Source of the DNA: Phenylobacterium sp. | GTDB lineage: Bacteria > Pseudomonadota > Alphaproteobacteria > Caulobacterales > Caulobacteraceae | Length of the DNA: 64,000 nt | Assembly (NCBI RefSeq): GCF_013822795.1 | Contig: NZ_PNLB01000002.1 | Coordinates: 62,001 to 126,000, forward strand | Direction: 5' to 3' | Shown here: in pieces, positions 25,823 through 33,283 of the stretch | Layout of the letters: each line of letters opens with the position of its first letter | How positions within the stretch are numbered: the first letter of the stretch is position 1 | Notes under the pieces: generated by a model | The model's input: the letters and a program-made list of their open reading frames with translations, nothing else | The model's database searches: none | Told to the model about the DNA's origin: nothing | Made by a program: the position numbers and the translations under genes

Positions 25823-27046
25823 ATGGCCGACTTTGGCGGCGGCGATCTCGACGCGTTCCGCGGCGAGGTGAAAGCCTGGCTCGAAGCCAACTATCCTCCC
25901 GAACTGCGCGATCCGAACGCCAAGACCGACTACGAGGCGGTCTGGGGCGGCCGCGCCTTCGCCGGCTCCAGCGACCCGCAGATCGTCTGGATGCAGCGCA
26001 TGGCGCAACAGGGCTGGACCGCGCCGACATGGCCCAAGGCCTACGGCGGCGGCGGCCTCTCGCCGCAGGAGGCCCGCATCCTCGACCAAGAGCTCAGCGC
26101 CGGCCGCTACCGCCAGCCGCTGGCCTCGTTCGGCGTCTGGATGCTGGGCCCGGTGCTGCTCGAATACGGCACCGAGGAGCAGAAGCAGGAATACCTGCCC
26201 AAGATCGTCCGCGGCGAAATCCGCTGGTGCCAGGGCTATTCCGAACCGGGCGCCGGCTCGGACCTTGCCGGCCTGCAGACCCGCTGCGAAGACAAGGGCG
26301 ACCACTGGCTGATCAACGGCCAAAAGGTGTGGACGTCGTACGCCAACAAGGCCGACTGGTGCTTCTGCCTGGTGCGGACCGATACGTCGAAGAAGCACGA
26401 GGGCATCTCGTTCGTGCTGATCGACATGACCACTCCGGGCGTCGAGACCCGGCCGATCCAGCTGATCTCGGGCGAGAGCCCGTTTTGCGAGACCTTCTTC
26501 ACCGACGTGAAGATCCCCAAGCCGGCCCTGGTCGGCAAGGTCAACGGCGGCTGGGAGATCGCCAAGCGGCTGCTGCAGTACGAACGCCAGAACATCTCCG
26601 GCGGCTTTGGCGGCGGCGGCGGCGCGGGCGGCGCGGCCGGCGACCTGGGCCAGATCGCCAAGTCCTATGTCGGGACCGACGCCTCCGGCGCCCTGGCCGA
26701 CAGCGACCTGCGCACACGCATCACCAAGAACAAGATGGACTTCGACTGCTTCTACAAGACCATCGCCCGCGTGGCGGCGGAGTCGAAGGCCTCCAACGGC
26801 CCTAGCGCCGCCACCTCGATCATCAAGTACGCCGCGGCGACCTTCGCCCAAGAGCGTTCGGAGCTGATGGTCGAGGCCATGGGCGCGCAAGGACTCGGCT
26901 GGGAAGGCGAGGCCTACACCCCGCTGGAACTGACCGCCACCCACGGCTGGCTGCGCTCGAAGGGCAACTCCATCGAGGGCGGCACATCCGAGGTGAACCT
27001 CAATGTGGTCTCCAAGCGGGTTCTCGGACTGCCCGACCCCAAGTAA
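25823..27046 (+). CDS. Acyl-CoA dehydrogenase, alpha-like paralog 1
   Basis: 407 residues, preceded by GGGAGGAAATAC. It has the ACAD fold: N-terminal helical domain, middle beta domain with WCQGYSEPGAGSDLAGLQT and WTSYANKADWCFCLVRTD, and C-terminal helical domain. Two features matter: the usual FAD-binding motif QxxGGxGY is replaced by GAQGLGW (near residue 355), while the C-terminal SIEGGTSEVN motif is present but with Gly at the position of the MCAD catalytic Glu. The paralogs at 27123, 28410 and 29716 share these traits. Its C-terminus (..KRVLGLPDPK) groups it with paralog 2. Probable role: alpha subunit of a heteromeric dehydrogenase for large or unusual acyl-CoA thioesters. Confidence 0.9.
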   Translation: MADFGGGDLDAFRGEVKAWLEANYPPELRDPNAKTDYEAVWGGRAFAGSSDPQIVWMQRMAQQGWTAPTWPKAYGGGGLSPQEARILDQELSAGRYRQPLASFGVWMLGPVLLEYGTEEQKQEYLPKIVRGEIRWCQGYSEPGAGSDLAGLQTRCEDKGDHWLINGQKVWTSYANKADWCFCLVRTDTSKKHEGISFVLIDMTTPGVETRPIQLISGESPFCETFFTDVKIPKPALVGKVNGGWEIAKRLLQYERQNISGGFGGGGGAGGAAGDLGQIAKSYVGTDASGALADSDLRTRITKNKMDFDCFYKTIARVAAESKASNGPSAATSIIKYAAATFAQERSELMVEAMGAQGLGWEGEAYTPLELTATHGWLRSKGNSIEGGTSEVNLNVVSKRVLGLPDPK

Positions 27047-27093
27047 GTGTGAACGGCGGCGCCCTGTTCTTCGGACGCCGTCCTTGATTTGAT

Positions 27094-27104
27094 CGACCTG
27101 ATTT
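27094..27104 (+). repeat. Leader 11-mer CGACCTGATTT, copy 1 (paired with 29687-29697)
   Basis: The 11-base word ends 18 bases before the start codon of alpha paralog 2. The identical word ends 18 bases before the start codon of alpha paralog 4. The equal spacing suggests that leader and gene were duplicated together, or that the word has a translational role. Confidence 0.5.
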
Positions 27105-27122
27105 CGAGAGGCGAGATTTCCT

Positions 27123-28334
27123 ATGGCTGACTTTGGCGGCGACGACCTGCAGGCCTTCCGCGGCGAGGCGGCGGCTTGGCTCGAGGCGAACTTCCCCAAG
27201 GCCCTGGCCGCCGACCCGGCCGCCCAGGTCGCCAAGGCGAGCGGCGGCGAAGAGACGCCGGACGCGCTGGCCTGGCGCAAGGCCATGGGCGCCAAGGGCT
27301 GGGGCGTCCCGACCTGGCCGGCGCAGTACGGCGGCGGCGGCCTCAGCCGTCAGCAGGCCCGCGTGCTGCACGAAGAAATGGCCAAGATCGGCGCCCGCAA
27401 CCCGATCGGCGGCATGGGCGTGATGATGTTCGGCCCGACCCTGATCGAGTACGGCACCGAGGAGCTGAAGCGCCAGCACCTGCCGGGCATCATCAACGGC
27501 GACGTCCGCTGGTGCCAGGGCTACTCCGAGCCGGGTTCCGGCTCCGACCTCGCCTCGCTGCAGACCCGCGCCGAGGACAAGGGCGAGACCTATCTGGTCA
27601 ACGGCTCGAAAATTTGGACAAGCGGCGCAAATCTCGCCGACTGGTGCTTCTGCCTGGTGCGGACGGACACGTCGAAAAAGCATGAGGGCATCTCGTTCCT
27701 GCTGATCGACATGACCACGCCCGGCGTCGAGGTCCGCCCGATCCTGCTGATCAACGGCACTTCGCCGTTCTGCGAGACCTTCTTCACCGACGTCGTCGTC
27801 CCCAAGAACCAGCTGTTCGGCCCGCTGAACGGCGGCTGGACTGTGGCCAAGCGCCTGCTGCAGTTCGAGCGCGACAACATTTCGGCCGGCCTCGGCGGCG
27901 GCTCGATCGGTGCGCCCGTCAACGCCCTGACCGTCAAGAGCGCGGCGACCAAGTATGTCGGCCTGGACGAGACCGGCCGGCTGGCCGACAGCGACCTGCG
28001 CCGCCGCATCACCGAGCACCTGATGGAGGTGCAGAGCTTCCAGCAGACGGTCCGCCGCGCCGCCGACGAAGCCAAGGCCGGCAACGGTCCGTCGGCCGCC
28101 ACCTCGATCATGAAGTACATGGGCGCCAAGGTGGCCATGGACCGCAACGAACTGATCGTCGAAGCCCTGGGCACGGCCGGCGCCGGCTGGGGCGGCGAAG
28201 GCTACGAAGACCCCGAATTGGCGGCCGTTCGCACCTGGCTGCGCTCGAAAGGCAACTCAATCGAAGGCGGCACGTCGGAGATCAATCTGAACGTCGTTTC
28301 GAAACGAGTGCTGGGCCTTCCCGATCCCAAGTGA
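27123..28334 (+). CDS. Acyl-CoA dehydrogenase, alpha-like paralog 2
   Basis: 403 residues, closely related to paralog 1: same N-terminus MADFGG.DL.AFRGE, same WCQGYSEPGSGSDLASLQT and same C-terminus SIEGGTSEINLNVVSKRVLGLPDPK. The position of the QxxGGxGY motif reads GTAGAGW (near residue 354), so the FAD pyrophosphate motif is again missing. An insertion-type segment GLGGGSIGAPVNALTVKS (about 255-275) is Gly rich, as in paralog 1. The 76-base spacer upstream contains CGACCTGATTT 18 bases before the ATG, shared with paralog 4. Confidence 0.9.
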   Translation: MADFGGDDLQAFRGEAAAWLEANFPKALAADPAAQVAKASGGEETPDALAWRKAMGAKGWGVPTWPAQYGGGGLSRQQARVLHEEMAKIGARNPIGGMGVMMFGPTLIEYGTEELKRQHLPGIINGDVRWCQGYSEPGSGSDLASLQTRAEDKGETYLVNGSKIWTSGANLADWCFCLVRTDTSKKHEGISFLLIDMTTPGVEVRPILLINGTSPFCETFFTDVVVPKNQLFGPLNGGWTVAKRLLQFERDNISAGLGGGSIGAPVNALTVKSAATKYVGLDETGRLADSDLRRRITEHLMEVQSFQQTVRRAADEAKAGNGPSAATSIMKYMGAKVAMDRNELIVEALGTAGAGWGGEGYEDPELAAVRTWLRSKGNSIEGGTSEINLNVVSKRVLGLPDPK

Positions 28335-28384
28335 TTTCATAGACCTGCCCGGAAACGGGAGCGCGAACCATAATCGTCGCTAAG

Positions 28385-28395
28385 ATAATGATTAT
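28385..28395. promoter_or_regulatory. AT-rich inverted repeat ATAAT-G-ATTAT before alpha paralog 3
   Basis: An 11-base perfect inverted repeat in an AT-rich island, 14 bases upstream of the ATG at 28410 and immediately before the AGGGAGA ribosome site. Such a run is striking in this GC-rich DNA. It could be a promoter element for an internal transcript or an operator. Confidence 0.35.
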
Positions 28396-28409
28396 TAGGG
28401 AGAATTTTC

Positions 28410-29618
28410 ATGGCTGACTTTGGCAGCCCCGATTTGGAAGCCTTCCGCGCCGAAGCCAAGGAGTGGCTCGAGGCGAATTTTCCGAAGTCCCTGGGCAAGG
28501 ACGTGGCCGGTCAAACCGCCGCGCTGATGAGCCCGGAGAAGCCCACCGGCGACCTCGCCGTGTGGAAAGAGCGCATGGGCGCCAAGGGCTGGGGCGTTCC
28601 GACCTGGCCCAAGGCCTATGGCGGCGGCGGACTGAGCGCGGCCGAGGCCCGCGTTCTGGCCCAGGAGATGGGCAAGATCGGCGCGGTGAACCCGATCGGC
28701 GGCATGGGCGTGGGCATGTTCGGCCCGACCCTGCTGGAGTACGGCACCGAAGAGCAGAAGCAGAAGTATATCCCGGACATCGCCACAGCAAAGATCCGCT
28801 GGTGCCAAGGTTTCAGCGAACCGGGCGCCGGTTCAGACCTTGCCGCCCTGCAGACTAAAGCGGAAGACAAGGGCGATCATTGGCTCGTTAACGGCTCGAA
28901 GATCTGGACCAGCGGCGGCCAGTACGCCGACATGATCTTCTGCCTGGTGCGCACTGACCAGACCCGCAAGCATGAAGGCATCTCGTTTGTTGTCTTCGAC
29001 ATGCACCAGCCGGGCGTCGAAGTCCGCCCGATCCGCCTGATCGCCGGCAACTCGCCCTTCTGCGAGACCTTCTTCACCGACGTGAAGGTGCCGAAGGAGA
29101 ACCTGGTCGGGCCGCTGCACGGCGGCTGGACGGTGGCCAAGCGCCTGCTGCAGCACGAGCGCAGCGGCATGAACGGCGGCCGCGCCGGCGGCGGGTCGAA
29201 CGTCTCGCTGGGCGTGCTGGCCAAGAAGTACGTCGGCGAGGACGAACAGGGCCGCCTGGACGATCCGGATCTGCGCACACGCATCATCCTCAACGAGATC
29301 GACCAGCGCGCCGTCGCCCAGACCGTGGTCCGCGCAGCGCTGGAATCGAAGGGCAACGCCGGCCCCTCGGCCGCCACCTCGATCATGAAGAACGCCTTCA
29401 TGAAGGCGACCCAGGACCGCGCCGAACTGACCCTCGAGGTCATGGGCCACCAGGGCCTGGGCTGGGAAGGCGACGCGTTCAGCGAGGAGGAGCGCACCGC
29501 GGTCCGCACCTGGCTGTCGGGCAAGGCCGGCTCGATCTACGGCGGCTCGAACGAAGTGCAGAGCAACATCATTTCCAAGCGTATCCTGGGACTCCCCGAC
29601 CTGACGCAGAACCACTAG
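28410..29618 (+). CDS. Acyl-CoA dehydrogenase, alpha-like paralog 3
   Basis: 402 residues. Its core WCQGFSEPGAGSDLAALQTKAEDKG and FCETFFTDVKVPKENLVG match the other three alphas. The C-terminus SIYGGSNEVQSNIISKRILGLPDLTQN groups it with paralog 4. The QxxGGxGY position reads GHQGLGW, and the aligned MCAD catalytic Glu position is Gly (YGGS). It retains an N-terminal MADFGS..LEAFRAE. Upstream is an 11-base AT-rich inverted repeat. It probably pairs with the beta-type protein encoded at 30966. Confidence 0.9.
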   Translation: MADFGSPDLEAFRAEAKEWLEANFPKSLGKDVAGQTAALMSPEKPTGDLAVWKERMGAKGWGVPTWPKAYGGGGLSAAEARVLAQEMGKIGAVNPIGGMGVGMFGPTLLEYGTEEQKQKYIPDIATAKIRWCQGFSEPGAGSDLAALQTKAEDKGDHWLVNGSKIWTSGGQYADMIFCLVRTDQTRKHEGISFVVFDMHQPGVEVRPIRLIAGNSPFCETFFTDVKVPKENLVGPLHGGWTVAKRLLQHERSGMNGGRAGGGSNVSLGVLAKKYVGEDEQGRLDDPDLRTRIILNEIDQRAVAQTVVRAALESKGNAGPSAATSIMKNAFMKATQDRAELTLEVMGHQGLGWEGDAFSEEERTAVRTWLSGKAGSIYGGSNEVQSNIISKRILGLPDLTQNH

Positions 29619-29715
29619 GGTGATCCCGAACCAGGCCGTTTGCGCCATGTCATTTCGCATGGTGCGGACGGCCGCGAGTTTTCAAACGACCTGATTTTTC
29701 TAGGAGACTATTTCA

Positions 29716-30921
29716 ATGGCAGATTTTGGCGGCGGCGATCTCGACGCCTTCCGGACGGAAGTGCGCGGCTGGGTCGAGGCCAACTTTCCGGCGGGCCTGA
29801 AGGGCAAGCCGAACCCGATGATGCGCGAAGAGCGCAGCAACCCGAGCCCCGACCAGGAAGCCTGGCGCAAGGCGGTGGGTTCGAAGGGCTGGGGCACCCC
29901 GACCTGGCCGGCCGAATACGGCGGCGGCGGACTGTCGGCGGCCGAAGGCCGCGTGATCATGCAGGAATTCCAGCGCGCCGGGGCCTACAACCCGATCGGT
30001 GGCATGGGCGTGATGATGTTCGGCCCGACTCTGCTTGAGTACGGCACCGACGCCCAGAAGAAAGAGCACATTCCGCCGATCTGCCGTGGCGATCTGCAGT
30101 GGTGCCAAGGTTTCTCCGAGCCGGGCGCCGGCTCTGACCTTGCTTCTCTTCAGTGCAAAGCTGAAGATAAGGGCGATCAATTCATTATTAACGGCCAAAA
30201 GATCTGGACCAGCGGCGCCCAATACGCTGACTGGTGCTTCTGCCTGGTGCGTACGGATACCTCGAAGAAGCATGAAGGCATCTCCTTCGTGCTGTTCACC
30301 ATGCACCAGCCGGGCGTCGAAGTTCGCCCGATCCCGCTGATCGCCGGCAACTCGCCCTTCTGCGAAACCTTCTTCACCGACGCCGTGGCGGACAAGAAGA
30401 ACCTGGTCGGCCCGCTGAACGGCGGCTGGACCATCGCCAAGCGCCTGCTGCAGCACGAGCGTTCGGGCCTGTCGGGCGCCGGCGGCGGCGGCTATGCCGG
30501 CGGCCGCGGCCTGCCGAAGCTGGCCAAGGACTATGTGGGCGTCGACGAACAAGGCCGCCTGGCCGACAGCGACCTGCGCACCCGCATCATCCTGAACGAG
30601 ATCGACGGCCGCGCCTTCCAGCAGACCGCCGTGCGCGCGATGATGGAAGCCAAGGGCAATTCCGGCCCGTCGGCGGCGACCTCGATCATGAAGAACGCCG
30701 GCACCCGCTGGATGCAGGACAAGGCCGAACTGACCCTCGAGATCATGGGTCACCAGGGCCTGGGCTGGGAAGGCGACGCCTTCACCGGCGAAGAACTGGG
30801 CGCCGTGCGCTCGTGGCTCGGCGGCAAGGCCACCACGATCTATGGCGGTTCGCAGGAGGTGCAGAACAACATCATCTCCAAGCGCATCCTCGGCCTGCCG
30901 GACCTGACGCAAAACAACTAA
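29716..30921 (+). CDS. Acyl-CoA dehydrogenase, alpha-like paralog 4
   Basis: 401 residues, most like paralog 3 (C-terminus TIYGGSQEVQNNIISKRILGLPDLTQNN). It has the same ACAD middle-domain motifs (WCQGFSEPGAGSDLASLQCKAEDKG), a Gly-rich loop GAGGGGYAGGRGLP (about 254-268) and GHQGLGW in place of QxxGGxGY. The 97-base spacer upstream contains CGACCTGATTT at 29687-29697. The beta-type gene starts 44 bases after its stop, the shortest spacing in the cluster. Confidence 0.9.
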   Translation: MADFGGGDLDAFRTEVRGWVEANFPAGLKGKPNPMMREERSNPSPDQEAWRKAVGSKGWGTPTWPAEYGGGGLSAAEGRVIMQEFQRAGAYNPIGGMGVMMFGPTLLEYGTDAQKKEHIPPICRGDLQWCQGFSEPGAGSDLASLQCKAEDKGDQFIINGQKIWTSGAQYADWCFCLVRTDTSKKHEGISFVLFTMHQPGVEVRPIPLIAGNSPFCETFFTDAVADKKNLVGPLNGGWTIAKRLLQHERSGLSGAGGGGYAGGRGLPKLAKDYVGVDEQGRLADSDLRTRIILNEIDGRAFQQTAVRAMMEAKGNSGPSAATSIMKNAGTRWMQDKAELTLEIMGHQGLGWEGDAFTGEELGAVRSWLGGKATTIYGGSQEVQNNIISKRILGLPDLTQNN

Positions 30922-30965
30922 CCCTCAGAACAACCACAGATATTTTCGAGAATAGGATTTAAGAC

Positions 30966-32102
30966 ATGGCCGTTCTGAACGAAGAACAGAGCATGCTCCG
31001 CGACGCGGCGAAGAGCTGGGTCCAGGAAAAGAGCCCGGTCACCGCCTTCCGCAAGATGCGCGACTCGGGCGTCGAGCTCGGCTACGACGCCGCCGCCTGG
31101 AACGAGCAGGCCGAAATGGGCTGGGCCGGGGTCATCATCCCGGAAGACTTCGGTGGTTCGAACTTCGGCTACCTGTCGATGGGCCTGATCCTTGAGGAGA
31201 TGGGCCGCACGCTCACCGCCTCGCCGCTGCTGGCCTCCGGCCTGGCCGCCGCCAGCGCCCTGATCCTCGGCGGCGACGACGCCCAGAAGGGCGAGTACCT
31301 GCCGAAGATCGCCGACGGCTCGCTGGTCGCCACGCTCGCCGTTGACGAAGGCGCTCACCACGCCCCGGAAAAGGTCGCGCTGGAAGCCAAGAAGTCGGGC
31401 GCCGGCTACGCCCTGAACGGCAAGAAGACCTTCGTGCTCGAAGGTCCGGCCGCCGGCCTGCTGGTCGTCTCGGCCCGCACCAGCGGCAAGCCGGGCGACA
31501 AGGACGGCATCAGCCTGTTCCTGGTCCCCGCCGACGCCAAGGGCGTGACCAAGCAGAACCTGAAGCAAGCTGACAGCCGCGGCGTCTCGAACATCACGTT
31601 CGACAACGTCGAAGTGGCGGCCGGCGCGCTGCTCGGCGCCGAAGGCAAGGGCTGGGACGTGCTGGAAGCGACCCTCGACCGCGCCCGCGCTGGCGTCAGC
31701 GCTGAAATGCTCGGCGCCGCGGTCCAGGCCTTCGAAACCACCCTCGACTACCTGAAGGTCCGCGTTCAGTTCGGCCAGGTCATCGGTTCGTTCCAGGCCC
31801 TGCAACACCGCGCGGCCAAGATGTTCACCGACCTGGAACTGGCCCGCTCGGCCGTCGAAGCCGCCCTGGCGGCGATCGACGCCGGCAGCCCGGACGTGCC
31901 GGAGCTGGTCTCGCTGGCCAAGGCCAAGATGGGCGACGTCTTCCACCTGGTGTCCAACGAGATGGTCCAGATGCACGGCGGCATCGGCATGACCGACGCC
32001 CACGACGCGGGCTTCTACATGAAGCGCGCCCGTGCAGCCGAGGCGGCCTATGGCAGCCAGTCGTATCACCGCGACCGCTACGCCAAGATCCAGGGCTACT
32101 AA
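30966..32102 (+). CDS. Acyl-CoA dehydrogenase, divergent beta-like subunit
   Basis: 378 residues and clearly a different ACAD branch from the preceding four. Its N-terminus is MAVLNEEQSMLRDAAKSWVQ, and the middle-domain YSEP motif region is poorly conserved (TLAVDEGAHHAPEKV in its place). The C-terminal domain keeps KVRVQFGQVIGSFQALQHR and a full QMHGGIGMTDAHDAGFY motif (near residue 338), the FAD-pyrophosphate motif missing in the four alphas. It lacks the final YEGTS-type motif. The two subunit types therefore complement each other's FAD-site motifs, like alpha2beta2 FadE/ChsE enzymes of steroid side-chain degradation. Confidence 0.88.
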   Translation: MAVLNEEQSMLRDAAKSWVQEKSPVTAFRKMRDSGVELGYDAAAWNEQAEMGWAGVIIPEDFGGSNFGYLSMGLILEEMGRTLTASPLLASGLAAASALILGGDDAQKGEYLPKIADGSLVATLAVDEGAHHAPEKVALEAKKSGAGYALNGKKTFVLEGPAAGLLVVSARTSGKPGDKDGISLFLVPADAKGVTKQNLKQADSRGVSNITFDNVEVAAGALLGAEGKGWDVLEATLDRARAGVSAEMLGAAVQAFETTLDYLKVRVQFGQVIGSFQALQHRAAKMFTDLELARSAVEAALAAIDAGSPDVPELVSLAKAKMGDVFHLVSNEMVQMHGGIGMTDAHDAGFYMKRARAAEAAYGSQSYHRDRYAKIQGY

Positions 32103-32115
32103 GACCTTGAGCTTC

Positions 32116-32137
32116 GCGCCCCGGCTCGCCGGGGCGC
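32116..32137. terminator. GC hairpin after the ACAD cluster
   Basis: Perfect 9-base stem GCGCCCCGG / CCGGGGCGC with a CTCG loop, 14 bases after the last ACAD stop. It is followed directly by the T-tract terminator at 32138-32193. Confidence 0.6.
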
Positions 32138-32193
32138 GGGGTCATGGAGAGCAAACGAAACCCCGCCAGCGCAAGCCGGCGGGGTTTTTGTTT
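32138..32193 (+). terminator. Rho-independent terminator, copy 1 of a 56-base duplicated module
   Basis: Stem AAACCCCGCC / GGCGGGGTTT followed by TTTTTGTTT. The whole 56-base module, including the upstream GGGGTCATGGAGAGCAAAC, recurs at 32916-32971 with 52 of 56 positions identical. It ends transcription of the ACAD operon. Confidence 0.85.
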
Positions 32194-32282
32194 CGGGGGG
32201 GATGGCCGTTAGCGCCGACCTCGAAGGGCGCGCGCAACATACATCAACACTCCCTTAGGTAGATTTCACCACACTCCCGGAC

Positions 32283-32873
32283 ATGACCAGGTCCGCGCTT
32301 CTGATCACGTTGATGCTTCTGGCGGCGTGCTCCCGCGCCCCATCGGATGGGGACACGATGAACATGCCCCCTGAGAGCGCCTCGCGCCGCGAGCCCCATA
32401 GCCTTGCCGGCCATCAGATTCGCGACCTGCCAGCTTCGACGGGGTGGAACGTCTCAAAAGCCGGCCCCATGTTCACCGCTATTCCCGTCCGGAACTTTGA
32501 AAAGCTCACGAAGCTTCCGGTCGAAGCGCGGGCTGACGACCAACGCGGCGACGTCTTGATTCATATCGCGGATGCGTCGCGGCCCGATCTCGACTTCGGT
32601 CGCCCGTACGAGCGCCGCCGCGAGCACGAGGGCCTTCAACTGTACGTTTCCACAAACCCGGATGTGCGCGGTGACCGCCTGCTGCTGCCTCAGCCGTATC
32701 AAGGCCGAATTGACTGCGTCGCCGGCGCGCTGGAGCGCGGCACGCCATCGTGCATGCTCGTGGTGACCTCGAATGGCATCCGCCACACCTTGACCATCGC
32801 TCCAGATCAAATCGCGCACTGGCGCGACTTTGTGGACGGCTATCTCCGGTTCATGGACGAGTTAGGCGCCTAA
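32283..32873 (+). CDS. Lipoprotein of unknown function
   Basis: 196 residues. The N-terminus MTRSALLITLMLLAAC is a lipoprotein signal peptide with lipobox LLAAC (Cys16), so the mature protein is predicted to be anchored in a membrane facing the periplasm. The rest is a mixed alpha/beta domain with no motif that I recognise, including VLIHIADASRPDLDFGRPYERRREHEGLQLYVS-like strands and two Cys (in RIDCVAGALERGTPSCMLVV) that could form a disulfide. It lies between the two copies of the terminator module. Base composition is lower in GC than the adjacent genes. Confidence 0.7.
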   Translation: MTRSALLITLMLLAACSRAPSDGDTMNMPPESASRREPHSLAGHQIRDLPASTGWNVSKAGPMFTAIPVRNFEKLTKLPVEARADDQRGDVLIHIADASRPDLDFGRPYERRREHEGLQLYVSTNPDVRGDRLLLPQPYQGRIDCVAGALERGTPSCMLVVTSNGIRHTLTIAPDQIAHWRDFVDGYLRFMDELGA

Positions 32874-32915
32874 CGCTTGGGCGCGTGCGACGCACCCAAG
32901 GTTTCGTCGAGGTGT

Positions 32916-32971
32916 GGGGTCATGGAGAGCAAACAAAACCCCGCCGGCGCGAGCCCGCGGGGTTTTTGTTT
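32916..32971 (+). terminator. Rho-independent terminator, copy 2 of the duplicated module
   Basis: Stem AAACCCCGC / GCGGGGTTT followed by TTTTTGTTT. It matches copy 1 at 32138 at 52 of 56 bases, including the leading GGGGTCATGGAGAGCAAAC. The two copies bracket the lipoprotein gene as direct repeats. Confidence 0.85.
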
Positions 32972-33012
32972 GGGGGCAGCTTTGCGCCAGAAGCGGATAT
33001 TGCCTCTCGGCC

Positions 33013-33174
33013 CAGTGGACAAGAGGCGCACGCATCACCCTCACTGCAACCAACCTGCTCGACGCCCAGCAACGGGTGAGGAACGCCGACGGCGTTACGC
33101 CCCTCCGCTATCAGTCGGCTTACGTCGACGCCATTGGCCGCACCCTAGAACTCGAGATCCGCAAGGCACTCTGA
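33013..33174 (+). pseudogene. TonB-dependent receptor C-terminal remnant
   Basis: An open stretch ending at TGA 33172-33174 encodes RITLTATNLLDAQQRVRNAD and then GVTPLRYQSAYVDAIGRTLELEIRKAL. This is the typical last three beta strands of a TonB-dependent outer-membrane receptor: NLLD/NLFD, a Gly-x-Thr-Pro turn, GR.., and a terminal R-K-hydrophobic end. Only about 50 residues remain, and the segment upstream is terminator sequence, so the rest of the gene is gone. It is likely a deletion relic. Confidence 0.75.
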
Positions 33175-33283
33175 TTGACCGCAAACCTGCGCGCTCGAAT
33201 TTGGCGGTCCCCGAGGAGCGCCAAGCGCCACATGCAGGCATTTGGGCAAGGCCGGGTGCGTACTCCCGACTGCCGTTTCGAGG

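Noticed and set aside
25823-30921. ACAD tandem copies as an assembly artefact
   Set aside because: The copies differ throughout their length and have different spacers, so they are true paralogs.
32138-32971. Composite transposon bounded by the two terminator modules
   Set aside because: The modules are direct, carry terminator hairpins rather than IS ends, and no transposase is present.
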